DNA from: Synechococcales cyanobacterium C42_A2020_086
GTDB taxonomy: Bacteria; Cyanobacteriota; Cyanobacteriia; Elainellales; Elainellaceae
Assembly: GCA_015272325.1 (NCBI GenBank)
Contig: JACYLU010000029.1
Coordinates: 58,705-122,704, forward strand
Length of the DNA: 64,000 bases
Direction of reading: 5' to 3'
In this document: positions 18,565-25,586 of the stretch, in pieces
Layout: each line of letters begins with the position of its first letter
Numbering within the stretch: the stretch's first letter is position 1
The notes under the pieces: model-generated
Seen by the model: only the letters and a program-made list of their open reading frames with translations
What the model was told of the DNA's origin: nothing
The model's database searches: none
Translations under genes and position numbers: made by a program

Positions 18565-20496
18565 ATGAGTCGCTCATTCCCCCGAATTAGTCCAGATAAA
18601 CCCCTGGGCGGACGATACAAGATCATCAGTCAGTTGGGCGTAGGTGGGTTTGGTCGCACGTTCCTAGCCCAGGATCTGCACTTGCCTGGGCATCCTCGCT
18701 GTGTAATCAAGCATTTGAAGCCACAGATCAAGAGTGACGACACTCTGCAAATGGCGCGTCGCTGTTTTAATACTGAAGCCCAGGTGCTTTATCGTCTAGG
18801 AAGTCACGACCAGATCCCGCAGTTGCTAGCTCACTTCGAGGAGGGGCAGGAATTTTATCTAGCACAAGAATTTATTGAAGGAGAACCCCTGACTCAGGAA
18901 TTGGTGGAGGGGCGAGCCTGGGCGCAGGGGCGAGTTGTGCTCCTATTGAAGGACATTTTGCGAGTCCTGACTTTTGTGCATCAGCAGCAGGTCATTCATC
19001 GTGACCTCAAGCCGTCCAACTTAATTCGACGGCAGCGCGATGGCAAGATTGTATTGATCGACTTTGGTGCGGTGAAGCAGGTAGGAAGTCAAGCCTTTGA
19101 TCCCGATACTGGGCTGACAAATCTGACAATCTCGATTGGAACACAAGGCTACATGCCCAACGAGCAACTTGCCGGTAAGCCGCGCTTCAGCAGCGATGTC
19201 TATGCGGTTGGCATCCTGGGCATCCAAATGTTGACCGGCATTCATCCGCGACACCTCGATGACGATGTAACTACGGGAGAAGTAGCCTGGCATGATCACG
19301 CGCCGCAGGTTAGCCCTGAATTGATGGCTGTGATCGACCATATGGTGCGCTATGATTTCCGCGAACGCTACCTCAACGCGGCCGATGCTTTAGCCGCTTT
19401 AGATGCCTTGCCAGAAGACATTTGCAATCCGGCAGAAGACTATGCTGCCATCCCTGATGCCCTGCGGCTCAAGGAAGCTAAGGTGGAACCGACGGCAGAG
19501 CCTGTTGCTGTTGCATCTGGGGGGTCTCTAGCTCAAATGAGTGGTCAGGCGGCGATGGTGAATCTGGAGCCAACTAGCTCGATGGATTTAAACTTGGCCG
19601 ATGAGGAGCCGGTTTCAACGGCGATTTGGGTCCATGCCGATGCGCTGACTCAACCTATGTCCAACTCAATGTCTACCCCGTCGGATCTGCCTACGGATTT
19701 GACTCACGCGGTTGGTCGTCCCTATACAGGCTCCTCTGCTACGGCTACCCCCGCCTCTACCTGGACGGCGCTAACGCGGCGAGTCATATACCCTTGGGCC
19801 TGGGCAGGGTTGCTGACCTTGGGAATGATCGGGGTGATGATGCAGATAGTGCTGCCGCAATTGACGGATACGACGCTCAATGATCAAGCTATGCGGGAAT
19901 CCCCAGTCACGGTTTCCCCTTCACCGGATCCTCAGCAGCAAGCAGCCGAGCTTTTAGCGAAAGCCGATAAGCTACGACAGGCTGAGCAGTATGAAGAGGC
20001 CTTAGCGGTCTACGATCAGGCTATTGCCCTCCGCTCTGATTATGCTGAAGCCTATGCCGGACGCTGTGAGACGCTCAATCAGCTCAAGCGCCCCGAAGAA
20101 GCAATTGTTTCCTGCAACGACGCCTTGGCCTACAAGCCCAACTACCCAGAAGCCCTCTGGAGTCAAGGCAACGCTCGATTACTGCAAAACCGTCCTTACG
20201 ATGCGCTCAAGCTTTACGAGGATGTCACGTACTTGAAACCTGACTTTGCCGAGGGCTGGGTAAAGCGAGGGGTAGCTCTACAGGAGTTGGGACGATCGGC
20301 GGAGGCGCTAGACGCGCTCGATCAGGGCATTCAGCTACAGCGCAACTCAGCGGAGGCTTGGATTACCAAAGGCGAAGCCTTGCTGACGCTCAATCGCTAT
20401 GATGCGGCAGTGACCGCTTTGGATAAAGCCTTGCAACTGCGACCTAACGATAGTCAGATTTTAGAGCTGCGACAGCGAGCAGCTCAGGGAAAATAG
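18565..20496 (+). CDS. Ser/Thr protein kinase with C-terminal TPR repeats
   Basis: The kinase has about 643 residues. The kinase domain spans about 15-275: glycine loop LGVGGFGRTFLAQD, CVIKHLKP with the ATP-anchoring Lys, VIHRDLKPSNLIR, and LIDFGAVKQ. A linker with Thr/Ser/Pro-rich sequence is followed by one membrane span (about 410-430, WAGLLTLGMIGVMMQIVLP), and the C-terminal 170 residues form four or five TPR units (AEQYEEALAVYDQAIALRSD is the first). TPRs are protein-binding modules, so the C-terminus probably docks partners. It is a paralogue of the kinase at 13258 but with a different sensing end. A GTG six bases upstream is an alternative start. Confidence 0.92.
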   Translation: MSRSFPRISPDKPLGGRYKIISQLGVGGFGRTFLAQDLHLPGHPRCVIKHLKPQIKSDDTLQMARRCFNTEAQVLYRLGSHDQIPQLLAHFEEGQEFYLAQEFIEGEPLTQELVEGRAWAQGRVVLLLKDILRVLTFVHQQQVIHRDLKPSNLIRRQRDGKIVLIDFGAVKQVGSQAFDPDTGLTNLTISIGTQGYMPNEQLAGKPRFSSDVYAVGILGIQMLTGIHPRHLDDDVTTGEVAWHDHAPQVSPELMAVIDHMVRYDFRERYLNAADALAALDALPEDICNPAEDYAAIPDALRLKEAKVEPTAEPVAVASGGSLAQMSGQAAMVNLEPTSSMDLNLADEEPVSTAIWVHADALTQPMSNSMSTPSDLPTDLTHAVGRPYTGSSATATPASTWTALTRRVIYPWAWAGLLTLGMIGVMMQIVLPQLTDTTLNDQAMRESPVTVSPSPDPQQQAAELLAKADKLRQAEQYEEALAVYDQAIALRSDYAEAYAGRCETLNQLKRPEEAIVSCNDALAYKPNYPEALWSQGNARLLQNRPYDALKLYEDVTYLKPDFAEGWVKRGVALQELGRSAEALDALDQGIQLQRNSAEAWITKGEALLTLNRYDAAVTALDKALQLRPNDSQILELRQRAAQGK

Positions 20497-20623
20497 CTCG
20501 ATTATAGCCAAATGAGTCAAGGGGTCCGATCAGCAAAATTAGGGAGGCAATCTCAACCACAGTCTCAACAGTAAAACAACAATCAGAGACACTATTCAGC
20601 AGACGGAGTGCAGATAGAGTGCA

Positions 20624-21226
20624 GTGGACACGGACTGGCAAACTCGTGCCCGGATCTTGCAGGATCTGGTGGTGATGACTTGGGGACTGAATCTGCTCAA
20701 CTGGACAGTTCTGGGACGCGCCCTCGACTGGTTGGGCATTCGTCCTCGCACCTGGATCGGGTTACTGGGGATCGGGTTTGCTCCCTTGATTCACAGCACG
20801 GTTTCTCACCTGTTTGGCAATACCCTGGCATTTATTGTCTTCGGCTGGATTTTGCTGCTGCGGGGCATCCCTGTATTTTGGCTGGTAACCTTCACAACCC
20901 TGCTCACCAGTGGATTTGGAGTTTGGCTGCTGGGACGTGGACGATACTCCGTCGCTAGCCCACTCTATGTCATCGACAGCGTGCATATGGGTGCCAGTGG
21001 CGTGATCTTCGGATATCTCGGTTTTTTGCTGTTGAACAGCTTTTTTGATAGCCATCCTCTAGCCCTGATGTCTTCGCTGATCGTCGGCACCTTCTACTGG
21101 AATTTGCTGCCCGGACTGTTGCCGCAGCAGCGGGTTTCTTGGGAAGGGCATTTGTTTGGATTTCTCGGAGGTGCTCTGCTCGCCTATGGCTTACCTGCCT
21201 TTGCCCCATGGTTGGCAGCACCTTAA
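20624..21226 (+). CDS. Rhomboid-family intramembrane serine protease
   Basis: This 200-residue polytopic membrane protein cleaves membrane substrates within the bilayer. The catalytic Ser lies in HMGASGVIFGYLG (GASG form of GxSG) and the His in EGHLFGFLGGALLAY; the oxyanion-side motif HSTVSHLFGNTLAF has the conserved His and Asn. About six hydrophobic segments are visible, the expected number. The start is GTG and has only a weak ribosome-binding site, so the exact N-terminus is uncertain. It is downstream of the TPR kinase by 127 bases on the same strand. Substrates are unknown. Confidence 0.9.
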   Translation: MDTDWQTRARILQDLVVMTWGLNLLNWTVLGRALDWLGIRPRTWIGLLGIGFAPLIHSTVSHLFGNTLAFIVFGWILLLRGIPVFWLVTFTTLLTSGFGVWLLGRGRYSVASPLYVIDSVHMGASGVIFGYLGFLLLNSFFDSHPLALMSSLIVGTFYWNLLPGLLPQQRVSWEGHLFGFLGGALLAYGLPAFAPWLAAP

Positions 21227-21291
21227 GTCCCTGTTGCCCGTTTCCTCGCTCCTTGCCGTTACACTAGAAACTGACGTCAGGAGAAGCTTAG

Positions 21292-21948
21292 ATGACCGAA
21301 AAACTTGAGGCTCGTGACTTGTTCCGGGCAGCTTACGAAAATCGTTACACCTGGGATGCCGACTTTCCGGGATACACTGCCGATGTCACCTATCGAGAGG
21401 GTGAACAAACCTATACCGGCAAAGTGCGGATTAACGCCGATCTCTCCTATGAAGTGACAGATATTGAAGATGAGACCGGCAAAAAAGCGATTCAGAATCA
21501 GGTTTGGGAAATTGCAGTGCATCGGGTGCGACATCCATTTGAAAAGACCCACGCAGCCAATACGTTTTCCTATGGCGCTACCGACGAAACCGGTGCAGTA
21601 GAGATTTTAGTGGGCGGCAAAGCCGAGGGAGATCGCTATAAAATTCGCAATAACGAAGTCTGCATGGTGCATCGCCATATTCACGGTGTGGTTGTCACAA
21701 TCAACACGTTTAGTAGTCACCAAACGGAAGAAGGCTATCTGTCGCACCGCTACGATTCGGTGTACCACGATCCCAAGACCGGCGAGCAAAAAGGCGGGAT
21801 TAGCGACTTCGAAGACCTCTACGAGAAAGTCGGGAAGTACTATATCCTGACGCAACGCACCATCTGCTCAACGCTGGATGGTCGGGAAATCACAAGCGAG
21901 TTCAGCTTTTCCAACATCAAGCTACTTCAACCTGCCACAGTCGCCTAA
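21292..21948 (+). CDS. DUF3386 family protein
   Basis: This soluble protein of 218 residues matches, from memory, the cyanobacterial DUF3386 family: the start (ARDLFRAAYENRYTWDADFP), the mid-region GKVRINADLSYEV and HPFEKTHAANTF, and the end FSFSNIKLLQPATVA. No catalytic motif or signal peptide is evident and the function is unknown. The ribosome-binding site CAGGAG is 9 bases before the ATG. It stands alone between rhomboid and nfu genes. Confidence 0.85.
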   Translation: MTEKLEARDLFRAAYENRYTWDADFPGYTADVTYREGEQTYTGKVRINADLSYEVTDIEDETGKKAIQNQVWEIAVHRVRHPFEKTHAANTFSYGATDETGAVEILVGGKAEGDRYKIRNNEVCMVHRHIHGVVVTINTFSSHQTEEGYLSHRYDSVYHDPKTGEQKGGISDFEDLYEKVGKYYILTQRTICSTLDGREITSEFSFSNIKLLQPATVA

Positions 21949-22208
21949 ATGACCGAGATAGCTCGCGAGATAGCTAGACAGTGCCAGCGGACTCTGCTCA
22001 GTTACCGCCATCCCATCTTTTGCTGCCTTGCCCTCGTGATTTTGCCCCAGTTATCTAGCCAAATGATGGCTAAATGATAGAACAATTGCGATCTGCGACG
22101 GGTTGAACGCTAATGATGATTGGCTTACATTCAGTAATCGCTTCTCCTACAATGGAGTCAACGCAATTTTCCGCCCAGTGAACTTTCACGCGAACTCTAA
22201 GGTGAACT

Positions 22209-22448
22209 ATGCAAACAATGGAACTAACGGCTGACAATGTCGAGGCGGTGCTAGATGAATTGCGCCCCTACTTGATGTCAGACGGCGGCAATGTGGAACT
22301 CGTAGAAATTGACGGACCTGTCGTGAAGCTGCGACTGCAAGGGGCCTGTGGCTCTTGCCCTAGCTCTACCATGACGCTGCGGATGGGGATTGAGCGCAGG
22401 CTGCGCGAGTTTATTCCAGAAATCGCGGAAGTAGAACAGGTTCTTTAA
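22209..22448 (+). CDS. nfu: Nfu-type Fe-S cluster scaffold (NifU C-terminal domain)
   Basis: The 79-residue protein is a stand-alone NifU C-terminal domain. It carries the cluster-binding CxxC in [20 protein letters not shown] and the usual opening [19 protein letters not shown]. Such proteins assemble a labile cluster across a dimer and hand it to targets such as photosystem I and ferredoxins in cyanobacteria. GGTGAACT precedes the ATG. A terminator-like hairpin follows at 22581-22613. Confidence 0.95.
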   Translation: MQTMELTADNVEAVLDELRPYLMSDGGNVELVEIDGPVVKLRLQGACGSCPSSTMTLRMGIERRLREFIPEIAEVEQVL

Positions 22449-22580
22449 AGCTCCTTTAAAGTCGGGTTTGCCCTTGTTGCGTTGATGCACGGTGTAATCA
22501 GTGCAATACCGTAGGCAATCAACCTGCAACAGTCGTGCAATCACGGTCAGAACACAATCACTATCAGAACAGCAGGCAAG

Positions 22581-22613
22581 CAGGGGGAACCGAGGTTTTC
22601 CCTGTTTGTTTTT
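22581..22613 (+). terminator. Intrinsic terminator after nfu
   Basis: CAGGGGGAA pairs with TTTTCCCTG (two G-T wobbles) around the 6-base loop CCGAGG and is followed by TTTGTTTTT. It is 133 bases after the nfu stop. Confidence 0.65.
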
Positions 22614-22652
22614 GGGTTACCCCACTAGGGTTGACTCATTGACTGACTCGAC

Positions 22653-22708
22653 TTGATTGACTCGACTTGATTGACTCGATTTGATTGGCTCGACTTGATT
22701 GACTCGAC
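22653..22708. repeat. 14-base tandem repeat, four copies
   Basis: The unit TTGATTGACTCGAC occurs four times in a row with two single-base variations (TCGAT, GGCTCGAC). A degenerate half-unit array (TTGACTCATTGACTGACTCGAC) precedes it from 22631. It is in the gap between nfu and the YbjN-like gene. Confidence 0.9.
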
Positions 22709-22908
22709 CATTGACTACACGCACGACCCCTCAGAGGTGCAGCGAGTTTTCCTTCAGATGCCAATCTATGCAATCTTAAACCTAAAAAAAACTCGACACT
22801 ACACAAGGATTGAACCGTCACAAGCTAGAGTTGGGGTAGGCGAACACTTCCCTCTTGTTTACTCCCTCTTGTTTATCTGTTTATCCAAAGTTTCCCCAGG
22901 AAAATGTT

Positions 22909-23385
22909 ATGTCTGCCTACGAACTTGAGCTTGAACCCGCTTCAGACCTCAGCACCTCAGGTGAAACCACTGTCACCATCAACTACATTGAAGTCATTGA
23001 AACGGTGATTTCTAGCCTGCAGGAAGATCAGAGCGCCATGGTGAGCCATACAGATGAGGGCCACCTGTGGAAGTTCAAATATGGGACTGTGGAAGTGTTT
23101 GTGCAGCTTCCAGGAACGACCGATGAAGACACGCTCACCGTCTGGGCTTCTGTTCTCAAGCTTCCGGCTCAAAGGGAAGCAGAACTGCTGCGGAAGCTAA
23201 TGGAGATGAACTGGTCTAGCACCTTTGAGGCTCGCTTTGCCCTCGTCGGGAATGAAGTAGTCGTTTGTGCCCAACGTACGCTGGCAGAGCTGTCTCCTGC
23301 TGAAGTGTCTCGCAATATCACTATTGTGGCCACCATTGCTGACGACAACGATGAAGGGCTAAAGGCTGAGTTTGGAGCAAGTTAA
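22909..23385 (+). CDS. YbjN / type III secretion chaperone-like domain protein
   Basis: The protein of 158 residues resembles the YbjN family (chaperone-like alpha/beta fold of T3SS chaperones and sensory-regulator-like proteins). Visible are the VIETVISSLQED helix, an IVLKLP-like strand (ASVLKLPAQREAELLRKLME) and NWSSTFEARFALVGNEVVVC. The ATG at 22909 is preferred because AGGAAA lies just upstream and the protein begins with a plausible short leader. It has no membrane segment. It is in the same reading frame as the lipoate-ligase gene downstream, separated by a TAA. The function in cyanobacteria is unknown. Confidence 0.78.
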   Translation: MSAYELELEPASDLSTSGETTVTINYIEVIETVISSLQEDQSAMVSHTDEGHLWKFKYGTVEVFVQLPGTTDEDTLTVWASVLKLPAQREAELLRKLMEMNWSSTFEARFALVGNEVVVCAQRTLAELSPAEVSRNITIVATIADDNDEGLKAEFGAS

Positions 23386-23421
23386 CTGAGACCTACTCTG
23401 AGGCAGACTCCTCGCTGGCGG

Positions 23422-24180
23422 TTGATTCCCCTGCTGCAGGCTTCCGGGCAGGTGCAGATGGCAATTGATTTGTGGCTGCTGGAGCAGCATCGAGCTGGCT
23501 TGCAACCGCCCGTTTTGCGCTTCTACACGTGGTCTCCTCCAGCGATTTCCCTAGGCTTTCATCAGCGCCACTATCCAGAATTTTGGCAGCACCTAACGTG
23601 GCAAGGCACTTCTATCGATTTGGTGCGGCGACCCAGTGGTGGTCGAGCAGTGTTGCATCAAGGCGACCTCACCTATGCCGTTATTGCGTCAGGACTGCCA
23701 GGCTCGCGGCGAGAGTCGTATCAGTTTATCTGTGAATTTTTGATTCAAGGCTGGCGGTCCCTAGGAGTCGAGCTTCACTATGGGTCAGCCGGTCGAGGCT
23801 ACATTCACAACCCCAACTGCTTTGGTACGGCTACCGGAGCGGACCTAGTGACACCTGAGGGAGCAAAACTCATTGGCAGCGCCCAATTGCGACGAGAGTT
23901 GAGCTTGCTGCAGCATGGCTCGATGCGTCTTGCAACTGATCCTGAGCTATTTCAGCAGATCTTTGGCATACCGCTAGAGCCGCTTTCGCTGCCTCAGGGT
24001 ATAGCTACAGAGGACAGGAGAGCGGACATTGTCGAGGCATTGATTGCTGCAGCAGGACGTTGGTTTGGAGTAGAGTTCAATGAGCAACCGCTGACCCTCG
24101 TTGAATGGCAAGCAATTACTGCTCAAGCCAAGCAACTCAATCAGGAGTTGTACCCTAGCCAATTCCCTGATCAAGGCTGA
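23422..24180 (+). CDS. Lipoate-protein ligase A family protein
   Basis: The protein belongs to the biotin/lipoate protein ligase (LplA/LipM) fold. The signature VRRPSGGRAVLHQGDLTYAV is complete, as is the start of the fold, LLQASGQVQMAIDLWLLEQH. The expected lysine is in GAKLIGSAQLRR. It probably attaches a lipoyl or octanoyl group to a 2-oxoacid dehydrogenase or glycine-cleavage protein. The start is uncertain: the TTG at 23422 is the only conventional codon after the upstream TAA, but residues TPRWR just before it continue the family-like WRLIP motif, so a rare CTG at 23398 or 23386 may be the real start. The end overlaps the convergent RTX-like gene by 26 bases. Confidence 0.85.
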   Translation: MIPLLQASGQVQMAIDLWLLEQHRAGLQPPVLRFYTWSPPAISLGFHQRHYPEFWQHLTWQGTSIDLVRRPSGGRAVLHQGDLTYAVIASGLPGSRRESYQFICEFLIQGWRSLGVELHYGSAGRGYIHNPNCFGTATGADLVTPEGAKLIGSAQLRRELSLLQHGSMRLATDPELFQQIFGIPLEPLSLPQGIATEDRRADIVEALIAAAGRWFGVEFNEQPLTLVEWQAITAQAKQLNQELYPSQFPDQG

Positions 24181-25204
24181 TCACGTTAATGCTAGATAAA
24201 TCATTCGCTGCCACTCCCTTCAGCAGCGCAATGGCAGTCCTGCCCACGCTGAGCAGCGTATCGTTGCCGCGTTCGCTGATTCGCAAATCGCCAAGCTGTT
24301 TAGGAAGCACCAGGACATCGGCGGCTGTGAAATCAAGGATCGTGTCTAGCCCGGTTTTGTAGTCCAGCACAAAATAATCGGCTCCACGACCGCCTACATA
24401 TCGATCGGCATTCAACCCACCCCAGAGAATATCGCTGCCTCCGCCGCCATGCAGGTCATCTCGGTCAACCAGTCCAACCAGAATATCGTTGCCATGCCAG
24501 CCCTGTACCACATCTGCACCAGCACCGCCGTTCAGCAAGTCTGCTCCTCGATTGCCCAATAAGCGATCATCACCGGCAAGCCCGAGTAGCAAATCGTTCG
24601 TGCTCAGACCGTTCAACACGTTGGCAGCTCCATCCCCACGGATCAGGCCATTGAGCGTAATCCCGTTCAGTAAGCGGCTTCTACCAAGCTGATTCAGAAT
24701 ATCCCCTAAGCTATCTAGGACATCGATTGAGCCTAAATCGGACCCTAGATTGGGCAGGACGTTGGAGGACCAGCGGTCCAGTCCGCTCAGAAAGTCATCT
24801 AGGGAAATGCCGTCCAATAGCGAGTAGTAATTCTGGTCCAGCCCGCCCAATATATCTCCTAATACATTAGAAAAACTAGAAACATTCACGCCCGTCAAGG
24901 CAGAGCTAATCTCCTTGAGTACTGCTTCCAGTGAGGAACTGCTGCCCAGCCCAGAGCCTAACACCTGATTGAGCCAATTAGTCCAGGAATTGTCATCTGA
25001 TCCGATTGATCCAATCAGCCCTGTCAACCCGTTGAAGACGTCACCAATGTCAAGCTTATCGTTGGTGCTAGTGCCGATTAGATTCCAGAATTGGCTCAGC
25101 GTTACGTTGTCCAAGATGGAGCTGCCAACCAGGTTCTTGAATATACTGCTGAGATCAGTGGAGCTGAGATTGCGCTCCACACCGCTTGAAAAACCAACTG
25201 TCAT
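24155..25204 (-). CDS. RTX-like calcium-binding repeat protein with repetitive N-half
   Basis: The 349-residue protein carries hemolysin-type Ca-binding nonapeptides (GGxGxDxLx) in the C-terminal half: LLGLAGDDRLLGNRGADLL, LNGGAGADVVQGWHGNDIL, DLHGGGGSDILWGG and VGGRGADYFVLDY. This is the mark of type I-secreted RTX proteins. The N-terminal 190 residues are rich in Leu, Gly, Ser, Asp with no known domain; several LxxLxG-type segments repeat. The very C-terminus (GRTAIALLKGVAANDLSSIN) is a typical end of RTX proteins. There is no N-terminal signal peptide. The ATG has AGGAGAAG upstream. No type I exporter is nearby. Confidence 0.85.
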   Translation of the reverse strand: MTVGFSSGVERNLSSTDLSSIFKNLVGSSILDNVTLSQFWNLIGTSTNDKLDIGDVFNGLTGLIGSIGSDDNSWTNWLNQVLGSGLGSSSSLEAVLKEISSALTGVNVSSFSNVLGDILGGLDQNYYSLLDGISLDDFLSGLDRWSSNVLPNLGSDLGSIDVLDSLGDILNQLGRSRLLNGITLNGLIRGDGAANVLNGLSTNDLLLGLAGDDRLLGNRGADLLNGGAGADVVQGWHGNDILVGLVDRDDLHGGGGSDILWGGLNADRYVGGRGADYFVLDYKTGLDTILDFTAADVLVLPKQLGDLRISERGNDTLLSVGRTAIALLKGVAANDLSSINVISLDQGIG

Positions 25205-25586
25205 ACAACTTCTCCTCGCGCTGCTCGGGCTTCTAGGTACTATTGCTTCTCATTTCAGCATTGCCACTTCTGTCGTGGATATATCGTCTATATCGTTGTC
25301 TATGCCGTTGGTGGCTAAGGCTGCTGATCGCCGTGTTGGTTAGGATCTTGATGACCCGATTCTGTATCCAGGACGTGCTGCCATTGAATACCAGTTCCCT
25401 AGGTTAGCGAACCTTCACCGTTCTGGAGTCAGGCACCTCCGTATCTTTTCACAACCCCTAACGACCGCTTCGGCTTCCCTCAGTACAATAGGCTGTAGCA
25501 ATCGGTAAACTAAATTTGATCTTTTTTCAGGAACTCTCGATCATCCGAGTGTAGTCACTCCTCCAAAACCCTGGCGTTAGCTGTGC
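25205..25586. other. Divergent region between RTX-like and PBP genes
   Basis: This holds the upstream regions of both genes. No RNA or small gene is seen. Confidence 0.4.

Larger units (their letters stand above)
22449..22908. other. Intergenic region with tandem repeat and terminator
   Basis: It contains the terminator of nfu, a 14-base tandem repeat, and the leader of the YbjN-like gene. No gene is supported; an open frame from 22855 extends into the next gene but its first 18 codons look untranslated. Confidence 0.45.

Noticed and set aside
22631..22708. CRISPR array
   Set aside because: The repeat is 14 bases without spacers, so it is a simple tandem repeat, not a CRISPR.
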